Counted from the stretch's first letter, positions 42,404 to 51,960 are shown. The stretch: 64,000 nucleotides of DNA from Paenibacillus rhizosphaerae (GCF_014192015.1 NZ_JACHXJ010000002.1:1240001-1304000), one strand, 5' to 3'. Numbers and translations are program-made. The notes: generated from the sequence alone by a model not told the origin.

Positions 42404-44701
42404 ATGCAGAGAAAAGGAAGATTCTTTGTTAAGTTTCTGATGTCCTACATGGTCGTGCTTATCATTCCTATGCTGGTTGGAATCTACGCGTATCATCAGA
42501 CTTTAGATGTATCACGGGATGATGCGACACAAATGAATCTTGCCGTTCTGCGGCAGAGCGAAGACAACATGAACCGCTTGCTGCAAGAAATGCGGGATGT
42601 GGTGACGCAATTATCGCTGGATTCAGATCTCCTGCGGCTCATGCTTACTGCGGATGGGGCATGGTCACCTCAAACCCTGTACCAGTTTTCGCTTCAGCGG
42701 AAAGAGCTCGACAAGCTGGTGACGAATCGGCTGATATCCAGGCTCTATGTCCATCTGGAACGCAGCAAGACCATCTTGTCGCCTGATCTGATTGCACGTG
42801 AGAACGAGCTCCCTGTGCAAATTGGCGATCATGCATTTGACGTTTGGTTACATGAAATGAAGCAGAAGGATCAATTAAATCGTTTTGTCTATTTACCGAA
42901 GGTCCATGACGGGACAGCTACAGCCAATTACTTGGCATATGTCGGCTCACTCCCCGTCGGAAGCGGGAGAGGAGCTGAAGCGACGGCGATCCTATTGATT
43001 GACGAGCAATCCATTCTAAATATGCTGGGACCTCTCCTCGTTCACAGCCATTCATTTGCATATATCGCAGATGGTAACAACAGCATTGTTGCTTCAGCTT
43101 CTGCAGACGGAAAACCCGTTACACCGATCAGCCTTTCTGTTCAAGGGAGCGGCAATTACTTCTTCGAAGACCGTGATGGCCGGCCAATGCTGATTACTTA
43201 TACACGGTCCACGGAAAGCGGCTGGACTTTTATCTCCGGTTTGCCAACCAGCGTCGTCTTCTCCAAGGCAGAGTTCATTAAACGAATCAATTGGGCGATT
43301 GCATTGACGGCTGTCATGATGACGGCGTTCATTGCCTTACTGTTCGCGTATCGCAACAGCAAGCCGCTGCTCGAATTGGTGGAGATTTTGAGGGAATCAA
43401 CAGGGAGCACCGACCTTCGGCATAGCGAGATGGATGTGCTGAAAGATGGTGTGCAGCAAATGATTCATAAAAACCGCAGCATGCATGTCCGAATGAATCG
43501 GCAGCTGCCTATTTTACAGGCCACCTATCTGGAACGGCTGTTGAAGGACGGGTTCCATCATCAAGCCGAGCGCATGCAGCATCAGAAAGAAGCTCAAATG
43601 GAAATATTCGAGGATCATGTCATCGCGGCGGTTATTCAAATTTACGGGTTGAATTTTGTTTCAAGAGATGCTCTTGAGGGGCAGCTGGACCAGACGGTGG
43701 AATTCATTACTGCATTAAATCAATTGTTACAACGAGGATGCTACATCCATCAAGTCAAAAGGGACCAATATGTCTATATATACTCCTGGGCAGGCGAAGT
43801 TGAAGAATCATCGATGATGTCCGCATTGATCGGGAAGCTGAGCCGGATGCAGCAAGAGCTCCTACAGCGGAAAAATATTGTAACCGGCATCGGAATTGGG
43901 CAGTGCTATCCAAGCTCTTCAGAATTATGGCGATCTTTCCATGAGGCTATACATGCCCTGGAAATGATTGAGCCCGATGCTCCGTCCCCGTTGCTTGCGT
44001 TCCACATGATTCTTCATCAGGATGATCAGTACTACTATCCGCTCGAAATGGAATTAAAGCTTATGAATACGGTACGAACAGGGGATCAGCAGGGACTGGA
44101 ACAGGTGTTTGAACATATAGAGACACAGAATTTTCAGCTCAGGAAGCTGAATGCGAAAGCCAAGTTAAAGCTGCTGCTTGAACTGGAAGGAACATTGTAT
44201 AAGCTGGCCGATCAAACGCGATACACGCTTAGTGATTCGATGTTCAGCGCCGATCCGTTGAAGGCTGTGCATGGGCATGACAGGGATCAGATGTATCCGC
44301 TTTTGAAATCCATATTTGCATCCATGTGCAGCGCTGCGCGTCAGAAGCAAGATCATCAGCATGAAAGCATGCTGAGTGAAATCGTAAGCTTTATTCATGA
44401 GCAGTTCACGGACAGCAATCTGAATCTCCGCCGTCTGGCGAGTGATTATAAACAGACCGAAAGCGCACTATCCAGTTCGTTCAAAGATCATATGGGCGTC
44501 ACGTTCTCGGAGTATGTTGAGAACCTTCGGCTGGATAAGGCCTGTATGCTGCTTACGGCTTCCGACTTGGCAATCCAGGATGTCGCATTGCAATCGGGAT
44601 ATAACAGCGACAAATCATTTCGGCGAGCCTTTAAACGGGTATATGGCATACTGCCTACGGATTATCGCAAGGCGTCTCAAGCTTCTTCCGGCGGGGCGTA
44701 G
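42404..44701 (+). CDS. Membrane-anchored AraC-type regulator (system B)
   Basis: The 765-residue protein has a membrane helix at residues 8-27 (FFVKFLMSYMVVLIIPMLVG) and a second at about 296-316 (AIALTAVMMTAFIALLFAYR) enclosing an extracellular Cache-like sensor. A long cytoplasmic linker leads to two C-terminal AraC helix-turn-helix motifs (LRRLASDYKQTESALSSSFK and IQDVALQSGYNSDKSFRRAF). It combines sensing and DNA binding in one chain, without phosphotransfer. It lies directly before permeases of system B, which it most probably controls. Confidence 0.9.
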   Translation: MQRKGRFFVKFLMSYMVVLIIPMLVGIYAYHQTLDVSRDDATQMNLAVLRQSEDNMNRLLQEMRDVVTQLSLDSDLLRLMLTADGAWSPQTLYQFSLQRKELDKLVTNRLISRLYVHLERSKTILSPDLIARENELPVQIGDHAFDVWLHEMKQKDQLNRFVYLPKVHDGTATANYLAYVGSLPVGSGRGAEATAILLIDEQSILNMLGPLLVHSHSFAYIADGNNSIVASASADGKPVTPISLSVQGSGNYFFEDRDGRPMLITYTRSTESGWTFISGLPTSVVFSKAEFIKRINWAIALTAVMMTAFIALLFAYRNSKPLLELVEILRESTGSTDLRHSEMDVLKDGVQQMIHKNRSMHVRMNRQLPILQATYLERLLKDGFHHQAERMQHQKEAQMEIFEDHVIAAVIQIYGLNFVSRDALEGQLDQTVEFITALNQLLQRGCYIHQVKRDQYVYIYSWAGEVEESSMMSALIGKLSRMQQELLQRKNIVTGIGIGQCYPSSSELWRSFHEAIHALEMIEPDAPSPLLAFHMILHQDDQYYYPLEMELKLMNTVRTGDQQGLEQVFEHIETQNFQLRKLNAKAKLKLLLELEGTLYKLADQTRYTLSDSMFSADPLKAVHGHDRDQMYPLLKSIFASMCSAARQKQDHQHESMLSEIVSFIHEQFTDSNLNLRRLASDYKQTESALSSSFKDHMGVTFSEYVENLRLDKACMLLTASDLAIQDVALQSGYNSDKSFRRAFKRVYGILPTDYRKASQASSGGA

Positions 44702-44729
44702 AAAAAAATGCGTGTTTTAGAATTGAGGT

Positions 44730-44864
44730 GTGTCAGTATACGCTCAGCATGGAGCCATGCTCCTGAAGGATGGTGTGCCCGTAAAGAAATGTCCCTTTAC
44801 GAACGCCAAATATGTACACTATGGTGTTGTTGAGAACGCTGTCATGCCGACTCAAGTCCAGTAA
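44730..44864 (+). CDS. Small open frame of 44 codons, possible remnant
   Basis: Between the AraC gene and the permeases a GTG-started frame reads HGAMLLKDGVPVKKCPFTNA and ends NAVMPTQVQ. The codon use is protein-like, and AGGTG lies just before the start. It may be a small protein or the C-terminal end of a lost gene. I recognise no family. The rest of the gap is short. Confidence 0.3.
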   Translation: MSVYAQHGAMLLKDGVPVKKCPFTNAKYVHYGVVENAVMPTQVQ

Positions 44865-44887
44865 CCGAATGTAAAGGGGGGAATGCC

Positions 44888-45874
44888 GTGTTAGAGAATG
44901 CAGCGGTGAAACCTAATCGGGCGCCTGTTCAAGTAGGCAAATGGAGGCGGATGTGGGCGAAGGTCCGTAAACAAAAAATGTTGCTGATCCTTCTGATTCC
45001 CGCGATTTTGTATTACTTCATCTTCAATTACATTCCGATGTACGGTGTATTGATTGCATTTAAAAATTTTAAAATGGATGCCGGGGACAGCTTTTTATCC
45101 ACGATACTCCATTCGCCGTGGGCCGGCAGATTTGGACTTGATCATTTTAAAGAATTTATGGAAGGCCCGTATTTTTTGAAACTGCTCAGAAACACCTTCC
45201 TGTTAGGCTTCTATTCACTCCTCTTTGGCTTTCCCATACCAATCATTTTCGCCCTGCTGCTCAATGAACTAAGAAACAAATATTATAAAAGCTTTGTTCA
45301 AACCATTAGCTATATGCCTTATTTCCTGTCTGTGGTTGCGGTCGTAGGGATGATGAAAATGGTGCTGTCGCCCAGCACAGGCTTCGTAAATGTCCTGCTG
45401 ACCAAGCTAGGGCTGCAGCCGATATATTTTATGGCGCTGCCGGAATGGTTCCGTTTTCTCTTCGTCAGTTCAAGCATTTGGGCCGGGCTGGGCATGGGGG
45501 CTGTGATCTATCTTGCCGCTTTGTCCAAAGTGGATGGCGAGCAGTATGAGTCGGCTGTTATGGATGGCGCTTCACGTTTGCGGCAGATGTGGCATATTAC
45601 GCTTCCGGCTATAAAACCGGTGATCGTGATTACGCTGATTTTGAATATGTCAGGCATTCTGAGTGTTGGCTCGGAGAAGATCATTCTGATGTATAACCCG
45701 CTTACGTATGATACCGCCGACGTGTTCTCTACGTTCGTCTATCGCAGAGGCTTGGTCGAGTTGGATTTCAGCTTCGGCGCTGCCGTCGATCTATTCAATG
45801 CGGTAGTGAATGTTATCTTCCTTGTGACAGCGAACTACATCGCCCGAAAGGTGGCTGACGAGAGTTTATGGTAA
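44888..45874 (+). CDS. Sugar ABC transporter permease, LplB type (system B)
   Basis: GTG 44888 follows AAAGGGGGG. The 328 residues contain about six helices, the family opening LYYFIFNYIPMYGVLIAFKN and the ATPase-contact loop ESAVMDGASRLRQMWHITL. It overlaps the next permease by seven bases, so the two halves are made in equal amounts. It belongs to a CUT1-type importer for oligosaccharides; the cargo is unknown. Confidence 0.92.
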   Translation: MLENAAVKPNRAPVQVGKWRRMWAKVRKQKMLLILLIPAILYYFIFNYIPMYGVLIAFKNFKMDAGDSFLSTILHSPWAGRFGLDHFKEFMEGPYFLKLLRNTFLLGFYSLLFGFPIPIIFALLLNELRNKYYKSFVQTISYMPYFLSVVAVVGMMKMVLSPSTGFVNVLLTKLGLQPIYFMALPEWFRFLFVSSSIWAGLGMGAVIYLAALSKVDGEQYESAVMDGASRLRQMWHITLPAIKPVIVITLILNMSGILSVGSEKIILMYNPLTYDTADVFSTFVYRRGLVELDFSFGAAVDLFNAVVNVIFLVTANYIARKVADESLW

Positions 45875-46767
45875 AGGATACGACGCTCAGCTCCCGAATC
45901 ATCAGTGTCGTTGTGCACACGGTTATGCTCGTCATGATCTTGGTTACGCTTTTTCCCCTGCTTCATATTGTTGCAACATCGCTTAGCGATCCAAAGGATA
46001 TTGCCAAAGGGATGGTGAGCTTATGGCCTTCGCATGTAAGTGTAAGCGCTTATAAGACAATCCTTTTTGAAAATGCACATATTCCTCGCTCGTTTCTTAA
46101 CTCCATCATCATCACGTGCGTAGGGTCCGTCTTAAGCGTTGTAGTCACGACCATTACGGCATATGCCCTATCGAAAAATGATTTGATCTTTCGCCCGTTC
46201 CTTCTAACGTATTGTATCATTCCAATGTTTTTCACCGGGGGGCTAATCCCGCAATTCCTGCTTGTCAAATCGCTGGGAATGATGAATACGATCTGGTCGT
46301 TAACGATTCCCGGATTGATCAGTACGTGGTGGCTGATGGTGATGATTTCATTCTTCAAAAATTTCCCTGTTGAAATTGAAGAAGCTGCCAAGCTGGATGG
46401 CTGCGGCGATGTTCAAACTCTGCTGCGTATCGTCCTGCCATTGTCGATGGCCGGTGTGGCCACCATCTCTTTGTTCTATGCGGTTTCGTTATGGAATTCG
46501 TATTTCTCCGCCATGCTCTACATGAACAATTATAACGATTATCCACTTCAGCTGATTCTTCGGGAAATTGTGCTGCAGAGTACTTTAGCCAGTCAGATGG
46601 CAGAGGAGGGGAATGCGGTGCTTGCCGAGGATTTGAGCTCAAGTCTTACACCGGAGAGCGTTCAGTACGCTACGCTGTTTATCTCCATTATGCCAATGTT
46701 AATCGTTTACCCGTTTATTCAAAAATATTTTGTGAGGGGCATTATGTTAGGTTCGCTCAAGGGTTAG
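45868..46767 (+). CDS. Sugar ABC transporter permease, YtcP type (system B)
   Basis: The ATG at 45868 lies within the end of the first permease (ATGGTAA overlap). It has about six helices, the loop EEAAKLDGCGDVQTLLRIVL and the C-terminal family signature FVRGIMLGSLKG. It is the partner of the preceding permease in the membrane channel. No ATPase gene is nearby. Confidence 0.92.
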   Translation: MVKDTTLSSRIISVVVHTVMLVMILVTLFPLLHIVATSLSDPKDIAKGMVSLWPSHVSVSAYKTILFENAHIPRSFLNSIIITCVGSVLSVVVTTITAYALSKNDLIFRPFLLTYCIIPMFFTGGLIPQFLLVKSLGMMNTIWSLTIPGLISTWWLMVMISFFKNFPVEIEEAAKLDGCGDVQTLLRIVLPLSMAGVATISLFYAVSLWNSYFSAMLYMNNYNDYPLQLILREIVLQSTLASQMAEEGNAVLAEDLSSSLTPESVQYATLFISIMPMLIVYPFIQKYFVRGIMLGSLKG

Positions 46768-46792
46768 TAAATGACGATCAGGAGGGAGAACT

Positions 46793-48337
46793 ATGGGGAG
46801 TTTGAAATGGTCGATCGGACTGCTGAATGTGATTCTGGTGGGTACGTTGGTGATGTCGGGATGTTCGCAGCAGAAGAGCGCGGACAGTGATGGGAAGGAT
46901 TCATCGCAGAGCACGATAACGGTCGCGAGTATGTCGAAATACGCTCCGAATAAAGTACCGAACCTTTATGTGGAGGAAGTTGAGAAACGGTTCCATATGG
47001 ATTGGGATTACCAGGCGATCCCGCTCTCCGCTGGCGTGGAGAAGTACAATGTGATGTTCGCTTCGGGCGATTATCCGGACTTTATTCCGAACATGAACAA
47101 TCCAACCAGTGTGACGAAATGGGCGAATTCCGGGTTTCTGCTTCCCATCAGTGATTATATGGATCAACTGCCGAACTATCGCAAGCTGTTCACCGATGAC
47201 GAATGGAATATGATGCTTGATTTCTCCACGGTCCATGGGAAGCTGTACTATCTGCCGAACAAGGTTGTCAGTGATCCAAAGACTTGGATCTACCGCAAGG
47301 ATTCATTTGATAAAGCGGGAATAACGACGTTTCCTAAAACGCTGGATGGGCTGTATGAAGCTTTGAAGAAATTGAAAAAGCAATACCCGGAATCCGTAGG
47401 GATTGGCGTTCGCGGCGGAACGGGGAACGGTGGCATTGTGAATCTGATGGACGGCTTCCGGCAGGCATTTCGAAACCCGGCAAGTCCCGAGAATGGATTC
47501 TGGCAGGATCCCGATATGAATAACGAGGTCGTGTATAGCCTTGCAACAGATAAGCAGCGAAATATGCTGAGTTTTCTGGCGAAATTGTACAAGGAAGGGC
47601 TTATTGAGCCGGAATTCGCTACCTTGACAGAAGACCAATGGAAAGCGAAGCGGCTGACAGGCAAAGTGCTGATTGATTTCCAATGGTCCAGCCACACGGT
47701 AGACCCTAACTACGCCCTTAATGATATTCCGGGAGGACAATGGGAGTATAGCCGCTTTTTGCCTTCCGCTTCCCCGGATCAGCCTGCATTAGAGTTCAAG
47801 CCGATGAGCTTTGCTTCTTTCGGACCTGTGTTCAGCAGCAAGCTGGCGGATGAGCCGGAGAAACGGAACAGTCTGTTTCAATATGTGGAGTGGAGTGCGA
47901 CGGAAGAGGGGCAGTTGTTCCATACGATGGGGCTGGAAGGTGTAACCTATGAGAAAACAGCGGACGGAAACATTCAGTACAAGGATGGATTGAATCGCAA
48001 GAAGGTGGCGGAGCAATATGGATTCGACTATATCCTGAAACAGAGTGATGCCGCACTCGCAGGTGATCCTCTATTCCTGAAGAAGCAGGAGGCGATGAAG
48101 AACATGAGTGATGTTTATAATGTGACGCCTCGAAGTGTTCATTTGACAGCAGAAGAAGAGCAAACGATGAATACACTCGTCACTGCCTTGAAGGATGTTG
48201 CGTATCAGTTTGCGACCAAAGCCGTAATGGGAATTGTTGATGTAAGCAGCGACAAGGTGTGGACCGATTATTTGAGTGATTTGGAGAAAGTGGGATTGAG
48301 CCAAGCGCTGGACATCTATAAGAAATATTGGAAATAA
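46793..48337 (+). CDS. Extracellular solute-binding lipoprotein (system B)
   Basis: AGGAGGGAG precedes the ATG. The signal peptide ends in VMSGC with lipidated C24. The 490-residue mature protein has the LipO-type layout, with FASGDYPDFIPNMNNP early on and the hinge segment RNSLFQYVEWSATEEGQLFH later. It binds sugar outside the cell and feeds the two upstream permeases. The SDR gene starts 24 bases after its stop, so it is in the same operon. Confidence 0.92.
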   Translation: MGSLKWSIGLLNVILVGTLVMSGCSQQKSADSDGKDSSQSTITVASMSKYAPNKVPNLYVEEVEKRFHMDWDYQAIPLSAGVEKYNVMFASGDYPDFIPNMNNPTSVTKWANSGFLLPISDYMDQLPNYRKLFTDDEWNMMLDFSTVHGKLYYLPNKVVSDPKTWIYRKDSFDKAGITTFPKTLDGLYEALKKLKKQYPESVGIGVRGGTGNGGIVNLMDGFRQAFRNPASPENGFWQDPDMNNEVVYSLATDKQRNMLSFLAKLYKEGLIEPEFATLTEDQWKAKRLTGKVLIDFQWSSHTVDPNYALNDIPGGQWEYSRFLPSASPDQPALEFKPMSFASFGPVFSSKLADEPEKRNSLFQYVEWSATEEGQLFHTMGLEGVTYEKTADGNIQYKDGLNRKKVAEQYGFDYILKQSDAALAGDPLFLKKQEAMKNMSDVYNVTPRSVHLTAEEEQTMNTLVTALKDVAYQFATKAVMGIVDVSSDKVWTDYLSDLEKVGLSQALDIYKKYWK

Positions 48338-48360
48338 GCATAAGGCAGGTGAACTATGGC

Positions 48361-49131
48361 ATGCGGTTAAAGGATAAGGTTGCGCTCATTACCGGGTCCG
48401 GGGCAGGGATCGGCAAAGCCATTGCACAACGTTTTGCAGCGGAAGGGGCGGCCGTCATTATCAACGATGTTTCGGAAGAAGGTGCTAAGGTAGCGGCGGA
48501 AATTGTCGAGACAGGCGGTTCAGCAGATTTTATGCAGGCGGACCTGCGCAGTGAGGAGGAGGTTCGATGCATGCTGGAAACGGTTCGTGAACGGTTCGGC
48601 CAATTGGATACCTTGATCAATAACGCGGGGGTAAGAGGAACAAGTCACGTCGTAAACACCTCCGAGGAAGAGTGGGAGCGAATCATCAATACGAATCTTA
48701 AAGGTGCGTGGTATTGCTGTAAATATGCGATTCCGCTCATGATCGAAGGAAGTGGAGGGAGTATAGTCAACATGTCCTCGACGCATGTCATGCGGACACA
48801 GCAAAATCACTTTCCTTATCACGCAGCCAAAGGCGGCATGCATGCGATGACGCTCGGCATTTGCGTTGACTTTGGGGCGCAGGGCATTCGCGCGAACAAT
48901 TTGTGTCCCGGCTTTATATGGACACCCATGTCTGAGAAGTTCATGAGTCAGTTTCCAGACCGGGTGCATAAAGAACAGGCGATGCTCGCAACGCACCCGG
49001 TCGGTCGTTTTGGAACCCCAGAGGATGTCGCTCAGGCTGCCTTATTTCTCGCTTCTGATGAATCGAGTTATATATCGGGAACTTCTTTGATTGTAGACGG
49101 CGGCCGATCCGCATATCAAAAGGCAGACTGA
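48361..49131 (+). CDS. Short-chain dehydrogenase, glucose dehydrogenase/FabG-like (system B)
   Basis: The frame opens inside the binding-protein gene at 48328, but ATG 48361 gives the normal 256-residue length with the Rossmann motif TGSGAGIGKA near its start. The Asp after strand 2 (INDVSEE) favours NAD. NNAG is present (LINNAGVRGT), the catalytic Ser lies in VNMSSTHVM, and Y-HAA-K is intact. The C-terminal ASDESSYISGTSLIVDGG is classical. As the last gene of system B it probably oxidises the imported sugar or a derivative. The substrate is open. Confidence 0.9.
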   Translation: MRLKDKVALITGSGAGIGKAIAQRFAAEGAAVIINDVSEEGAKVAAEIVETGGSADFMQADLRSEEEVRCMLETVRERFGQLDTLINNAGVRGTSHVVNTSEEEWERIINTNLKGAWYCCKYAIPLMIEGSGGSIVNMSSTHVMRTQQNHFPYHAAKGGMHAMTLGICVDFGAQGIRANNLCPGFIWTPMSEKFMSQFPDRVHKEQAMLATHPVGRFGTPEDVAQAALFLASDESSYISGTSLIVDGGRSAYQKAD

Positions 49132-49160
49132 TATTAAACTACAAAAAACATAAACACTTA

Positions 49161-49184
49161 AAAGCCGCATGCTTGCGGCTTTTT
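49161..49184 (+). terminator. GCCGC-family terminator repeat
   Basis: AAAGCCGCATGCTTGCGGCTTT and T run with left flank AAACACTTA. It ends operon B. Confidence 0.85.
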
Positions 49185-49296
49185 GTATATTCTAGCGGTA
49201 AATGCTCATGTCAAAACCAGGGACAAACATGTGTATTTTTTCCTTTGATGGAAAATTAAATGTAAGCCTATTTTTATGGTATGCCGAGAAAGGCCA

Positions 49297-49346
49297 TTGA
49301 CAAAACTAACTACTACGTGTTACTTTATAGCGGTAGTAAGTAATAC
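49297..49346 (+). promoter_or_regulatory. Promoter and PadR-type operator of the exporter operon
   Basis: TTGACA at 49297-49302 is a good -35 box; the -10 region near 49320 is weak. An inverted repeat GTGTTACTT-N12-AAGTAATAC (49317-49346, 8 of 9 paired) covers the -10 and start region, where a PadR repressor would bind. Confidence 0.5.
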
Positions 49347-49381
49347 TTGATACCAGTCACACAGAATAGCAAGGAGCGATT

Positions 49382-49711
49382 GTGTTGGAAAATTTAACGG
49401 AAATGCTCAAAGGCGTGCTTGAGGGCTGCGTCCTTGAAATTATAAGCCGGCAAGAAACCTACGGGTACGAAATTACGCGGCAGCTGAACGCCCTCGGCTT
49501 CACAGATGTTGTGGAAGGAACGGTATACACCATCCTGATCCGGCTTGAAAAAAACAAGTCGGTGGAAATCACCAAGAAACCCTCTGACATGGGACCGCCG
49601 CGAAAGTTTTTTGCGATCAACGACGCGGGGCGTGAAGAGCTGCGGAGGTTCTGGGAAAAATGGGAATTCGTATCATCCAAAATTAATGAGTTAAAGGAGA
49701 AAGAAAAATGA
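49382..49711 (+). CDS. PadR family transcriptional regulator (exporter operon)
   Basis: It starts at GTG 49382 (or TTG 49385) after AAGGAG. The winged helix is typical: GVLEGCVLEIISRQETYGYE, then EGTVYTILIRLEKNKSVEIT and the wing PPRKFFAINDAGREEL. Its stop overlaps the next start (ATGA). PadR repressors of this type control drug exporters and respond to the drug itself; the ABC genes at the end of the operon fit that role. Confidence 0.92.
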   Translation: MLENLTEMLKGVLEGCVLEIISRQETYGYEITRQLNALGFTDVVEGTVYTILIRLEKNKSVEITKKPSDMGPPRKFFAINDAGREELRRFWEKWEFVSSKINELKEKEK

Positions 49712-50055
49712 ATTTTTGGGAAAAAATCACCGGCAGTGACATGACCAGGGAAATGAAAGCTTTTGAATCGCGAGCCAATAAGCTGCCCGCTGATTATCAA
49801 GCGGCATGGAACAAAATTAATGCCAATCTTTGGCTGCACTCCGATTTCACCGGCCGCAACCTCATGCCGATTCTTGACGGTGTGCTTGGCCTGCTTGAAG
49901 AAACGGCAGCGGATGGTCAGAGTGTCCAAGAGGTTTTGGGTGACGATATCCAGGGCTTCTGTTCAGCGCTGGCCGGCGAAGAAGGGGCAAAGTCTTTTCG
50001 GGACAAGTGGCGCGAGCAGCTCAACCATAATATCGCTAAAAAATTAGGCAAATAG
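49708..50055 (+). CDS. DUF1048 protein (first copy)
   Basis: The 115-residue all-helical protein carries the DUF1048 pattern KLPADYQAAWNKINANLW followed by ILDGVLGLLEETAADGQSVQ and DDIQGFCSALAGE. It is translationally coupled to padR. There is no membrane segment or enzyme motif. The next gene is a diverged homologue. DUF1048 genes are commonly found between a PadR regulator and an ABC-2 exporter, but their role is not established; a heterodimeric accessory or sensor for the system is possible. Confidence 0.88.
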   Translation: MNFWEKITGSDMTREMKAFESRANKLPADYQAAWNKINANLWLHSDFTGRNLMPILDGVLGLLEETAADGQSVQEVLGDDIQGFCSALAGEEGAKSFRDKWREQLNHNIAKKLGK

Positions 50056-50067
50056 GAGGAGGATAAC

Positions 50068-50418
50068 ATGAGTATACGAGATATCATCGAAGGCAAAAAA
50101 GAGTGGCGGGCTCACGTGGCGCGTGTCAAAGCGCTCCCGCGGGATTATCAGATTGTGTATAAAGAGATTCAAAAATATCTCTTTAAGGTTGGCCCTGTTG
50201 AGCTGACCGAAGGAACCGGCTTACTCTCGGGAATTGTCGATCTTTTTGAAGAGGGCGCTGCACGGGGGAAAGGCGTGCTCGAAGTGACGGGGAGAGACGT
50301 AGCGGCTTTCTGCGACGAGCTAATCAAAGATTCAAAAACTTACGCTGACATCTATCAAGAATCTGTTGCCCGAGAAGGTAGCAAGGCTATAAAAAAGGGA
50401 ACGGATAAAACAAAGTAA
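50068..50418 (+). CDS. DUF1048 protein (second copy)
   Basis: AGGAGGAGG precedes the ATG. The 116-residue protein aligns along its length with the preceding one: ALPRDYQIVYKEIQKYLF, LLSGIVDLFEEGAARGKGVL, then GRDVAAFCDELIKD. It ends in a Lys-rich tail. The two copies have diverged well beyond a recent duplication and probably act together. The function is unknown. Confidence 0.88.
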   Translation: MSIRDIIEGKKEWRAHVARVKALPRDYQIVYKEIQKYLFKVGPVELTEGTGLLSGIVDLFEEGAARGKGVLEVTGRDVAAFCDELIKDSKTYADIYQESVAREGSKAIKKGTDKTK

Positions 50419-50433
50419 AAGAGGGATATCCGG

Positions 50434-51192
50434 ATGGAAAAATCAATTGAAGTGAAAGGCCTGCGAAAATTTTTTAAGGGCACAGAAGTTCTCAAGGGTG
50501 TTGATCTTGAAGTGGGGCGAGGTGAGATTTTCGCTCTGCTTGGCTCCAACGGCGCGGGCAAGACGACGATGGTCAGAATCCTCACCACGCTGCTTAAAAC
50601 GGACGGAGGGACCGCCACCGTAAACGGTTGTGACGTCGCATCAAAGCCTAACCAGGTACGACGATCGATCAGCCTGACCGGGCAGTTTGCCGCCGTGGAC
50701 GAGATTTTGACCGGGCGGGAAAATCTGATCATGATCGCCAAGCTGCGGCACCTCAAAAATCCGCGCGAAGTCGCGGATAACATGCTTAAACGCTTCGGCT
50801 TGACAGACGCGGCTGACCGTAAGGCATCTACTTATTCGGGAGGGATGCGCCGCAGACTCGACATCGCCTTGAGCCTTGTGGGCAACCCGCAGATCATTTT
50901 CCTCGATGAGCCGACTACCGGACTTGACCCCGAGGCTCGTATCGAGGTTTGGAAGACCGTCAAGGAACTGTCGGGCGGCGGTACGACGATTTTCCTGACC
51001 ACGCAGTATTTGGAGGAAGCCGAGCAGCTCGCCGACCGTATAGCCATTCTGCATGAAGGCAGGATTATTGCGAGTGGCACGCTCTCTGAGCTGAAAAAGC
51101 TGTTCCCATCCGCAAAGGTGGAGTATGTTGAAAAACAGCCGACATTAGAAGAGATATTCCTCGCAATCGTCGGAAAGAAGGAGGCAATGTAA
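50434..51192 (+). CDS. ABC exporter ATPase, DrrA type
   Basis: The 252-residue nucleotide-binding subunit has Walker A GSNGAGKTT, the signature TYSGGMRRRLDIALSL and Walker B IIFLDEPTTGLD. The switch His is replaced in FLTTQYLEEAEQLADRIAIL, as in DrrA-type drug and antibiotic exporters, where Q precedes YLEEA. It pairs with the ABC-2 permease that starts one base after its stop. It couples ATP hydrolysis to export. Confidence 0.93.
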   Translation: MEKSIEVKGLRKFFKGTEVLKGVDLEVGRGEIFALLGSNGAGKTTMVRILTTLLKTDGGTATVNGCDVASKPNQVRRSISLTGQFAAVDEILTGRENLIMIAKLRHLKNPREVADNMLKRFGLTDAADRKASTYSGGMRRRLDIALSLVGNPQIIFLDEPTTGLDPEARIEVWKTVKELSGGGTTIFLTTQYLEEAEQLADRIAILHEGRIIASGTLSELKKLFPSAKVEYVEKQPTLEEIFLAIVGKKEAM

Positions 51193-51960
51193 ATGGAGTC
51201 AGTCAAGAATCACTTTTTCAGCGATATGGGCGTTATGCTAGGACGTTCCATGCGTCATGTATTCCGCAGCATGGACACTATCATTACGGTCTGCATCACG
51301 CCGATTGCGATGATGCTGCTGTTTGTCTATGTATTTGGCGGCGCAATCCACACCGGTACGGATAACTATGTGAACTACCTGCTGCCCGGCATCCTGCTGA
51401 TTGCGGTTGCGAGCGGGATATCCTATACGGCTTACCGCCTGTTTATGGATAAGCAGCGGGGCATCATTGAGCGGTTCCACTCCATGCCGATTGCGCGTTC
51501 CGCGGTGCTCTGGGGGCATGTGCTGACCTCGCTGGTATCCAATGTCATTTCTCTTGTCGTCATTATTCTCGTAGCGCTCATGATGGGCTTTCGCTCCTCG
51601 GCAGGGATCCTGCCATGGCTCGCTGTAACCGGTATACTCGTGCTGTTTACGCTTGCTTTGACATGGGTCGCAGCGATTGCCGGATTATCCGGAAAATCGG
51701 TCGAAGGTGCCAGCGCATTTTCCTATCCGCTGATCTTCCTGCCATTTATCAGCTCGGCCTTTGTGCCGACCGATTCGATGCCGAAGGTAATTCGGGCTTT
51801 TGCCGAAAACCAGCCGGTAACCTCTATTGTAGAAACCATCCGTGCACTATTGTCAAATCAACCGGTAGGCAATGATATCTGGATTGCTCTGGCGTGGTGC
51901 GTCGGAATTATGCTCGTAGCTTATGCCTTTGCGATGAGGGCGTACAAAAAGCGGACGTAA
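51193..51960 (+). CDS. ABC-2 type exporter permease, DrrB type
   Basis: The 255-residue protein has six predicted helices and the ABC-2 plan: an amphipathic start (GRSMRHVFRSMDTIITV), YVNYLLPGILLIAVASGISY and IERFHSMPIARSAVLWGH, the coupling region. The segment PLIFLPFISSAFVPTDSMP before the last helix is typical of DrrB. Start and stop abut the ATPase gene. It completes a PadR-controlled exporter, presumably for an amphipathic toxic compound. Confidence 0.93.
   Translation: MESVKNHFFSDMGVMLGRSMRHVFRSMDTIITVCITPIAMMLLFVYVFGGAIHTGTDNYVNYLLPGILLIAVASGISYTAYRLFMDKQRGIIERFHSMPIARSAVLWGHVLTSLVSNVISLVVIILVALMMGFRSSAGILPWLAVTGILVLFTLALTWVAAIAGLSGKSVEGASAFSYPLIFLPFISSAFVPTDSMPKVIRAFAENQPVTSIVETIRALLSNQPVGNDIWIALAWCVGIMLVAYAFAMRAYKKRT

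Noticed and set aside
46041..46054. cre-like TGTAAGCGCTTATA
   Set aside because: It lies inside a permease coding region of system B with two mismatched outer positions; it could be an internal roadblock but chance is as likely.
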